Source: Plasmopara viticola (lineage: Eukaryota > Oomycota > Peronosporomycetes > Peronosporales > Peronosporaceae). From it: 64,000 nt of DNA. Both the position numbers and the translations under genes were made by a program. The notes under the pieces were generated by a model. It made no database searches and was not told where the DNA came from. It saw only the letters and a program-made list of their open reading frames with translations. Position 1 is the stretch's first letter. Each line of letters starts with the position of its first letter. This document shows, one piece after another, positions 57,101 through 64,000 of the stretch. Location: assembly GCA_001695595.3 (NCBI GenBank), contig MBPM02000035.1:434001-498000 (forward strand), given 5' to 3'.

Positions 57101-58760
57101 TCCAATGATCTTGCTGAAATTTATTTTTTGTGTAAGCGAACTCCCGATGAGATAAGCACCTTGGCTGATGCATTGAAACGCGATTTAATGTTCGAGCGCT
57201 GAGCTGGTCAAAATACTTGCAAAAGCATCCGAAGAATCGCAAGATCGTGGCAAAATAAGAAAGAACAACGTCACGGCAGCTTAAACTGTGAAGACAATGT
57301 ATGCTTGGATCAGTGAATCACCAAGAGGTTACAGTAGGAGAGGATGTCCCAAAGTACTTGTTGCAGGATGGTATATTGCAATTTCGCACAAATAAAGAAG
57401 AGACTCCATCACTGTATATTTCTGATGCGAAGATCTGGAAATCGCGTCATATGTGAGAGCGATTATTTCGTATCGACAGACTATTTAAGATCTTTCAAAA
57501 CCCTTTTGGGCAGTGCGTCAAATGTTCTACTAGACAAAAACGATGAAGTTCATCTAGCGCTATGTTAACACATGCGAAATGTGTCAGCGCAACAACATTA
57601 GGCAAACACAATCATCGCAAACTTTAGTCACCGAATGTTCCAATGTTAGAGTGGCTGACATATCAATGGATTTTTCGTAACTTTACCGGAAACCAACAGT
57701 GGGTTAAGTTTCGCCATGGTGGTTATTGATCGCTTAATATATAGAGCTGAGCTCATCACTGCGAGGGCGATAGACGATACCGCAGAAATGGCAAACGTGT
57801 ACAAAAATGAAGAAGTAAATGAAAGACCGTGGTATGCCAAATACCATTATGTCCGACCAGGACATTAAATTCGCGTCCAAGCTATGAAAGGAATCGCATC
57901 TGGTGTGGCAACGCAGCACAATTCGACTTCGGCTTCTTGGCCGTAAGCTGATGGACAACTGGAAAGAGCAAACCGTTACTGTAGAATATCTTCAAGTTAT
58001 CGTTAATCTAGCAAATAAGAATTGGAATGACTTCCTGTAGTTGGCGGGGATAGCCTATAATCTACGCATAAACTCTGCACTTGAAGTCTCATTGTTTGAA
58101 GCAGATCTAAGATTTATTTCTAAGTGACAGAAGATTTGGCATCAAATCCAAGGTTTTATATGCTAAGAAGTCAGCATAAGATTTTCTGTCAAGAAACTTT
58201 ACTTAGGTTGCACAGGGCCAGGTGAGAGAAGCACGGCGGCACATGATGTACAATTACGAAGAGGATAAACTTGTCCAGTACAACACAGCTGGGAACATGA
58301 TGCTTTAGACAGCAAGAATTCGAATGTTTGTCACAAATGGTTTGCCAAGTCAGAAAAAATGCATCAAGATATATCGGGATACTTCCAGCCGTAAACCATA
58401 CCATGAGTATCCCAAAAGTTTTTTTGGGTCATGTTGGCTGGTAGATCCTAGAAGCCAACTCACTGAAGCTGTGATTGGACACATTGATTACAAAATAAAC
58501 ACAAGACAAAATTTGGTGACTTGGTGAAGTAAGAAGGACGCCACTTGGGAGGCTGAAGAAGTTTTCCGGACTCACCGACTTCTTTTAGTATATCGAAAAG
58601 ATTAGCCCCATCTCTTATCTTCTTAAAGGGTGGTCATGTGTCGTTATTGGCATCATTACCAGGTTGGCCGGCAACGGTAGCCACACTGTAAAGATAAATT
58701 GACATATGCATTAAAATTGTTCAATAGTTTCAAAATTCTATTAGGTCCAGATGTCCCATA
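54100..58760 (+). mobile_element. Ty3/gypsy chromodomain element, decayed but nearly full length
   Basis: Plus-strand remnants in canonical order. Gag TWVLFKIQLRTRFRPNILEY (54,567-54,660). Protease tail DIIIGMKYI (about 55,340). RT with FDDIYVS at about 56,112 and again FFDDIYVSSINEA at about 56,440; RT thumb KRPVPMSNKQLERFQGT (56,629-56,690). RNase H YPVRGQELLAIMYAL..TDHRS (56,947-57,050). Integrase zinc finger TCEMCQRNN (57,569) and ISMDF..LPE..SGLSFAMVVIDR (57,660-57,735). Integrase end LAGIAYNLRINSA (58,045). Chromodomain end KKDATWEAEEVFRTHR (58,530-58,577). Many stops. The two RT stretches (56,090-56,290 and 56,380-56,600) look like a tandem duplication. No LTRs could be delimited. Confidence 0.82.
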
Positions 58761-59014
58761 ATCATTAAGAGTCAAGACAACATATTGGCTGAAAATTAGA
58801 GTATGTGTAATATGCACACGGAACGATAGGATAGCGATTGGTAGCTAAGAGCCACCACTTTGGCTGTAGCATGACAAATGTTCGTGGAAGTAATCCTCTA
58901 TCATCGCTGCCCAATTTGCTACAAGCAGACAATATTTTATTCGCCACCCAAGCTTAAGTCGACGATCAACCTCCCAAGTTGCTTCTTCCGCGCCTGTAAT
59001 ACACAAGGTAAAAT

Positions 59015-59102
59015 AGGATTTACACCATTATCTCGCGCAGGCCGTCTAGTGTCCTATTTTAGTTGCGTGATTTCACGCCTGTAGACGAGCTAACAAGCAA
59101 TG
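59015..59102 (+). pseudogene. GIP-like 3'-end remnant, third block
   Basis: Position and flank as at 43,150 and 47,621: GGATTTACACCATTATCTCG (remnant of the FPTVFSR region), then CGCCTGTAGACGAGCTAACA with the shared stop and 3' flank. Confidence 0.6.
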
Positions 59103-59387
59103 GCTTAATGATTTCTACGTCTTCTCTACATAATTTTTTCTGCATGTTAATTGTCGATAACCTTTTTTGATTGTACAAATTTTGTTCTTTTTATCTAATC
59201 AAATTCAATACTATTTCCAATCCTCATCAACTGCTATTTGCCAATTAATAGGGGTTTTCAGAGATGAGATAAACAACATTTGTACAGCTAAAAAAGGTTG
59301 TCAACAATGAACATATTAAAAGTTTTTGTAAAGAAGAAGCAGACAGAAGAAGACGCACTTATACAAAGCCATTGCTTGTGAGCCCGT

Positions 59388-60164
59388 CTATTTGCTTGAA
59401 AATATGTAGTTAATCCATGGGATAGCAGCCGATACGCGCGAAAAAACGCTCGGAGTTCCTTCGATACCGCAACCTAGACCCCAGTTGATCAGACCAATAA
59501 GAATGTCATCCTCATCGCCTTCACCCTGCTCCTTGACCAGCGGGCCACCATCGTCATTATCGCATACGTCTTCACCCTTGGCACCGCCTGCGCACACGCT
59601 TGATTGATCGATATTATATACTGCTTTGCACTCCTTGAAGCCCCAGACTCTCAGTTTAACACCTAACAGAATGTAAGAGACATTGCCATTGTCATGATTA
59701 TCAGTACCCCAGCCCATGGCCGTTGCCGTCATGTTAATCTGAATATCCGAATCGTCTGCTTTAGGAAGGGTAATGGGTTTGAACTTGCTCGGTGTGGCCA
59801 GTTCCAACAAAATAAAATCAAAGCTCCTGAGCGTGGGATTGAACTTGGGATGAAAGTGAACAGACGCAACTCGAATTTGCTCTCCATCCACCGTCTGATT
59901 TATGTAGTGCGTACCTACTGATACGAACTTTGGTTCCCTTTCATTGACGCAGTATTTAGTCGTGAGCACGAAAAAAGGAGAAACCAGAACACCGCCGCAA
60001 TAGCTGAAACCACCGATGTGCTCGCGAATGCCGACGGTATACGTCTTCGTGCCATTTTTAATGGGTTGCCCCCCCATAATAAGCCTCCGCGAAGAGTGCT
60101 CAGCGTTGACGGCGACAACGGCAATCGCCATAAAAGCAGCAGCAATGGCGGTAGAAAACTTCAT
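59388..60164 (-). CDS. Secreted glucanase-inhibitor-like protein (inactive trypsin-fold), third block, 258 aa
   Basis: Signal peptide MKFSTAIAAAFMAIAVVAVN (1-20 and following Ala), pseudo-activation SSRRLIMGG, and an S1 core with a third set of replacements: LTTKYC puts Tyr71 for His57 and CDNDDGGP puts Asp205 for Ser195. Asp116 is retained (SFDFILL). Cysteines and NQT/NMT glycosylation sites match the other members. Same length as units A and B but clearly more diverged, so this is an older paralogue. Non-catalytic binder of a host hydrolase by family inference. The start at 60164 is set by the signal peptide; the in-frame ATG at 60218 lies inside the promoter-like box. Confidence 0.92.
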   Translation of the reverse strand: MKFSTAIAAAFMAIAVVAVNAEHSSRRLIMGGQPIKNGTKTYTVGIREHIGGFSYCGGVLVSPFFVLTTKYCVNEREPKFVSVGTHYINQTVDGEQIRVASVHFHPKFNPTLRSFDFILLELATPSKFKPITLPKADDSDIQINMTATAMGWGTDNHDNGNVSYILLGVKLRVWGFKECKAVYNIDQSSVCAGGAKGEDVCDNDDGGPLVKEQGEGDEDDILIGLINWGLGCGIEGTPSVFSRVSAAIPWINYIFSSK

Positions 60165-60206
60165 CGGTCTGTTCACTGTTGCAGCTTGGAAGGCTGTGGG
60201 GTACAA

Positions 60207-60228
60207 GGATAATTCCAAAGTGCTGAGG
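60207..60228 (-). promoter_or_regulatory. INR/FPR-like core promoter box, third GIP
   Basis: Minus strand CTCAGCACTTTGGAATTATC then C, 43 bp before the ATG. The conserved core TCA(G/T)CACTT(T/A)G is shared by all four intact members. Confidence 0.58.
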
Positions 60229-60539
60229 TGATGGTGTCAAAGATTTCGCAAGATTACGGAGTCCCTAATACGGATGCCAATTTTGCGAGACGAAAACAAG
60301 ATTGACGCCTTCTAGTGCGAGGTTTTTGCACTGAACCCGGATCCATCTCATGAAAAAGATTCAAGATAGGCAGTGCAATAGGAAAGTCTTCCTGTGTAAT
60401 TTCTGCATTGGTTTCGCCGCTGAAGTACGAAATAAGTGGACCTCGTACAAATACCATTTATTGGAGTACACTAGCTTGTCAAGGTTGGAGATAGCAACGT
60501 TCGACACATGGCTATTACCCGATCTTTAGATTGATCATG

Positions 60540-61000
60540 CCGTGTTGTCTTTCATAGCGAGACATGGTCAGTGTGAAGAGCATCTTCCGCTCTTGGTTAG
60601 ACAAAATGGCCTGCACCGTCTTAAAGTTCGTAAATTATCACAAAAGGTTTCAAGAACTAGCTCTTCTTACCAAATGTGTCGCGCCATGAAGGACGAAACG
60701 ACCGGATTTATAAGAAGATCGGGTAGCAGAAACCCACCCATACGGACGCTCTCCATATGAGTTATTGCTATTATATAACATATTGGCAATTCCTAGGTTT
60801 GGCCAGATAGAGAGTTCAGCAGCTCGCTCTTTCTGTAGATCGCGGGACAGAACCAACAAACAGATCGAGTAGCACGTATGGGCATTTATAAAGCACTCTA
60901 CTATAATTTAATTGCTATAAAATGCTTTCTCAGCAACCTCTGGTCTTGGTCAGATAGAGTGGTTTGCGGCTCGATAACCAAGTTGTAAATTACTAATCAC
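60540..61000 (+). repeat. ~190-bp GIP-associated repeats, third block
   Basis: Units marked by CTTGGTTAGACAAAATGGCC (60,592), GAAGATCGGGTAGCAG (60,713), TTGGCCAGATAGAGAG (60,800), GATCGAGTAGCACG (60,863) and CTTGGTCAGATAGAGTGG (60,945). Same order as at 45.0-45.6 kb. Confidence 0.62.
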
Positions 61001-61720
61001 TCGCCTTTTTTCGTTCGTGTAGGCATCATCTACATTCCCATACAAGTACTTCTGGGTACATTACATATAATGAATAATACGGTTTGACCCTCGCGCGTAT
61101 CAGATAAAAGCGAAAATGGTCACACGTGGTCATGAATGGCATTGTGACATCGCGTGAATGCGAAGGCGTATCATCAAAATTGCTTGATCACTGAGAATTG
61201 CGATACATGATACACACCATGCCCCAATAAGGTGTCAGGCTTATAGGGAATTTCACCTGAAGATACACGGTGTTGGAAATGTGATTTTTTAAGCCAATGG
61301 CGCCTGCACGCCGTTGTCTCAGCATACATCGATTTGGTGTGAGTTTCTCTTGAGGAGCTGCCCAAAAGAATTTTAATCGAGCAGACATTTCACAGATCAT
61401 ACTTGATGTCACGCTGTCAGCAAAAGCATTGTCCGCACCTGACTTCAATCGTGCTCGTTACGGTATTTGGCTTTAGAGTCTGGTCTTGACCCACGCTTAA
61501 CGTGATGCAACCAATAAACGAAGCGCCCAATCATACGGGATCCTTGACTCTTGGAAGAATCAGCCATTGGCGCGAAATAAACTGTATCGAATGCTCTTGT
61601 ATGAAATTGATATGTGGTCCATGATTATGACTTTCTTCCATGTATTAAAAAAGGTCGCCCACTTATTCCATCAGCCTGTCTCAAACTTTGATCTCGAAGT
61701 TATCCAATGTCACGGCTAAC

Positions 61721-62053
61721 ATAATGAAGTCATACGAAGAGGCAATCGCTTCGAAAAAAATCTCCACCATCGCATCACGACCGACTCAAACGAATTTTTG
61801 ATTGCTTGTGAAAGAAAAGCTTCTGCATCGCTAAGAGCAACCTCTTCCCCACCGTCATCCCCACCATCTCACAGTTTACGTGTGCAACGTGTGCTCGCAA
61901 TTTTAGTCGCATGACTTCTATCCATGTATTAAATGTCATGCGACTAAAATTGAAACGTGAAAAGAGAAGAATATTAATCTGTTCAAATGTTGCAAACTTT
62001 ACCGCTGCGCCGAAAATGTAATGACCAGTCATTCGTTCTATTTTAAGTACATA
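61721..62053. repeat. Non-coding spacer with a perfect 18-bp inverted repeat
   Basis: CAATTTTAGTCGCATGAC at 61,898-61,915 and its exact reverse complement at 61,935-61,952, with a 19-nt loop. The minus frame across it (61775-62101) has no motif. Nothing else of note. Confidence 0.8.
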
Positions 62054-62065
62054 TACCGACCCTGT

Positions 62066-63220
62066 TTTTCGGAAAAGGTTGGGGTGACGCCCTCCTTCCA
62101 AGCGCGGGGGCTAAATGCTCGCGCGCTTCGGGCAGGTGCTCTCGGGTATCTGCAGGTCTCTAACGAGTCTCACCCTCGACGCGACGGTCTCCAGCACCAG
62201 GCCAAACCCCCTTCCACGCCCTTAACCGCGCCAACCGCATCCGGATTGGCTCGTTTAATGTGAATTCTCTAGGTTCGAAGCGCAAGAAGCACGAAACACT
62301 CTCCGAAGATCTCCGGCGCTACCGCGTCGATGTCCTTGGCCTCCAGGAAACCAAGATCTACGATAGAGGTGAGCACCGCATTGATGACTTCCTTCTAACT
62401 CTGAAAAAAAAAAAAAAACGAAGCCAAGACCGAAGTCACCGAAATTCGCCGCCACTGCAACCCGTCGGGCGCCACTCGACACGCCCGAGCCCGAGAAGAA
62501 ACCTGGCGCCACACTAAGAAGACCGGAACACTCTTTGGCGATATTGAAGATTTATCCCGACGCAAGTCCCTGGCCACCCTCGCGCTTCACCGCCTCTGGT
62601 CCGTCTGGCTCCGCCCCACGCTCATCTCACCCAAGACCGCATTCGATTGTACAACACCTAAGTCCTGCCGATTCTGCTGTACAACTGCGCCACCTGGGCT
62701 CTTACCAAGTCAGAGATCCACGGCCTCGAGAGTTTCCATCGCCGCCAGCTTCGCTACGCTCTTGGCTATCGCTACCCCCGACACATTTCGAATGCAAGAC
62801 TCTACGACCTCTGTGATGAGCGGCCGCTGAGACTACGACTGACACAAGCTCGCTAGCGCCTGTTTGGCCATGTACTTCGCCGCAATCCCGACATTCCAGC
62901 TAACTTCCAGATGCGTGCCCACTTCTTCTCCACCGCAGCAAAATGGCGCGGACGTCCCCGCACCACGCTCCCCTCAACACTCGACCGCAACCTTGTTTCC
63001 CGTGGCTCCGGCTTTCGACTCCGGATAGCACAAGACCTCGAAGTGGTACGTACCCTTGCACAAGACCGAAAGAAATGGAAGACCCTCACGACCTCGGTGC
63101 TGGCTGCACTGCTCGCCGAACGAGACTCGACGTATGCGGACACCACTCTATGCCGTGGACTAGCCAGACTGAGCCTAGCACGTGCATAACTTGGCAACGC
63201 GATAACGTAATACATTACAT
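62066..63220 (+). mobile_element. Internally deleted LINE (1.15 kb) with 12-bp TSD
   Basis: Target duplication TACCGACCCTGT at 62054-62065 and 63221-63232. The 5' leader GGAAAAGGTTGGGGTGACGC matches the short derivatives. An endonuclease start follows (62,241-62,400: RIGSFNVNSL, RYRVDVLGLQETKIYD), broken off before a poly-A run at 62,404. After the deletion comes the RT C-terminal region (62,640-62,980: LRLYNT.VLPILLYNCATWA, FHRRQLRYALGYRYPR, LFGHVLRRN) with a TAG at 62,854. It ends in GTAATACATTACAT. It lacks the RT catalytic core, so it is dead, but it shows the parent of the 320-bp family. Confidence 0.92.
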
Positions 63221-63545
63221 TACCGACCCTGTGGCTCGAGCGGTCGGCCGTTTGACCCAGGACCGGGAGGTACCCGGTTCGATACCCATAGGTCCGAGAT
63301 TAAGGCAGCCGGAGATAGGTCACTAAAGGGACGAGCCATCACACCTGAGTGTGTGACTGCCCTACCAACTCGAACCCGATTGGGTAATAAAAGGGTTGGG
63401 TGGGGGACGCCCTACTGACCGAAAAAAAATCATAGTGTAATGAGGGGTACAGAACCCGGTCCCAATATGGGTCGGATTGCTACCAGCATCCCGCGATAGA
63501 GGCAGCTTAGTCCTCGCGCGTGGGTTTGGTAGCTTAAATCTCTCT
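63221..63545 (+). mobile_element. tRNA-derived SINE with pol III A and B boxes
   Basis: A-box-like TGGCTCGAGCGG (63232-63243) and B-box GGTTCGATACC (63276-63286) are spaced 32 nt, as in a tRNA gene. The flanks do not fold into a sound T stem or acceptor, so it is not a working tRNA. The body is shared with 31,017-31,320. It ends near a CTCTCTATTTTTAG run. The LINE target duplication lies in its first bases, so the LINE inserted into the head of this SINE. Confidence 0.72.
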
Positions 63546-63699
63546 ATTTTTAGTACCTATAAATGTCGATCCTAAAATTTATATTTCCAAGACTTAGGGT
63601 AAAAATACTGTTTCGTTTTGGTAATGTAAAACAGCACTTGGTGCATATTCTAATACAGTTAAAGCAACGCGCGCCGATTTTGTTATGATCCTTTTAAAT

Positions 63700-63985
63700 A
63701 CCGGCTTTTTGCTTTCTCACGATCAAATGACGCATTAAGAACAGGGATCAACGAATGTACTTCCTTAGTAGTTGTACGCGGACACAGGCTACTTTAAGTT
63801 TGTATGTTCGCCTAGCACTAGCATCTATAACGATGCATTCCAAAATATGGTGCCGTTTTATTTATAGATGCAGGAATCCAATTCTCAACAATTTGAAGCG
63901 ATACTTCCATTTATCAATGTCATACAGAAGATATGTAATGCCTTTACACCCCAGATCCCCAGAGACGTTGCATGTTTGACCCTCC
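63700..63985 (-). repeat. Dispersed repeat, unclassified (copy 2)
   Basis: Reverse complement of the repeat at 52,590-52,830; see that entry for shared words. It reaches nearly to the window edge, so its 5' side is probably cut. Confidence 0.55.
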
Positions 63986-64000
63986 TCGCCGCAAATTGTT

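Larger units (their letters stand above)
57900..61720. repeat. Third, older GIP block (homologous to 41.9-47.05 kb without LINE copies)
   Basis: Diverged but collinear with units A and B: gypsy 3' end (ATGGACAACTGGAAAGAGC at 57,951 and 41,960), GIP 3' remnant, GIP-like gene, ~190-bp repeats, and the segment TGAAATTGATATGTGGTCCA at 61,596, 46,961 and 51,213. At the two places where the short LINE copies sit in the other block this one is uninterrupted (58,791-58,810; about 61,690). Confidence 0.8.

Noticed and set aside
10906..60164. Active secreted trypsins
   Set aside because: None of the intact genes has His57 or Ser195; all have Ser/Val/Tyr and Thr/Asn/Asp instead.
63222..63295. Functional tRNA gene
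   Set aside because: A and B boxes are present, but the arms do not pair into a proper T stem or acceptor, and the segment continues into a repeated SINE body.
1..64000. RXLR or Crinkler effectors
   Set aside because: I looked for a signal peptide followed by RxLR/EER or LFLAK/HVLVxxP in the open frames and found none. Absence by eye is not proof.

Overview
The window looks like a gene-poor, repeat-rich part of an oomycete genome, most likely Peronosporales (Phytophthora or a downy mildew). The evidence is a set of secreted, catalytically dead chymotrypsin-fold proteins of the glucanase-inhibitor (GIP) type. Ty1/copia and Ty3/gypsy chromodomain retroelements and intronless genes with INR/FPR-like core promoters 40-60 bp upstream of the ATG point the same way. 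I could not assign a species.

Layout. 1-9 kb: decayed copia and gypsy relics. 9.4-18 kb: a 92-bp palindromic tandem repeat, then one intact GIP-like gene (10906-11676, -) with four GIP fragments or pseudogenes around it. 19.1-23.55 kb: a very young copia element with identical 146-bp LTRs and a 5-bp target duplication, whose gag carries a clean 523-bp internal inversion. 23.6-33.7 kb: mostly featureless, with a REV1-like polymerase fragment, a 326-bp internally deleted LINE with a perfect 13-bp target duplication, an old SINE copy, and a 717-bp foldback/MITE element. 33.76-38.0 kb: the only large conserved housekeeping-type gene, a P5B (ATP13A-type) P-type ATPase of 1412 residues. 39.2-42.5 kb: a gypsy relic. 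42.6-51.6 kb: a recent tandem duplication of a 4.3-4.5 kb unit bounded by three copies of the short LINE derivative, each unit with one GIP-like gene. 51.6-58.8 kb: unclassified repeats and a second gypsy relic (gag, protease, RT, RNase H, integrase, chromodomain). 57.9-61.7 kb: a third, older and LINE-free copy of the same GIP block. 62.07-63.22 kb: a longer deleted LINE with a 12-bp target duplication, inserted at the head of a tRNA-derived SINE.

How it fits together. The GIP genes appear to be multiplying inside a transposon-dense compartment. An ancestral block (gypsy 3' end, GIP 3' remnant on +, GIP gene on -, about 190-bp repeats) was copied to two places. A short LINE derivative later inserted at both edges of one copy, and unequal crossing-over between these insertions duplicated the block again. 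The chimeric middle LINE copy records that exchange. All four intact GIP-like proteins keep the fold, signal peptide and disulfide cysteines but lack the catalytic His and Ser, which fits inhibitors of host hydrolases rather than proteases.

All assignments are by reading motifs and comparing segments within the window by eye; no database search was run. Boundaries of decayed elements are approximate.
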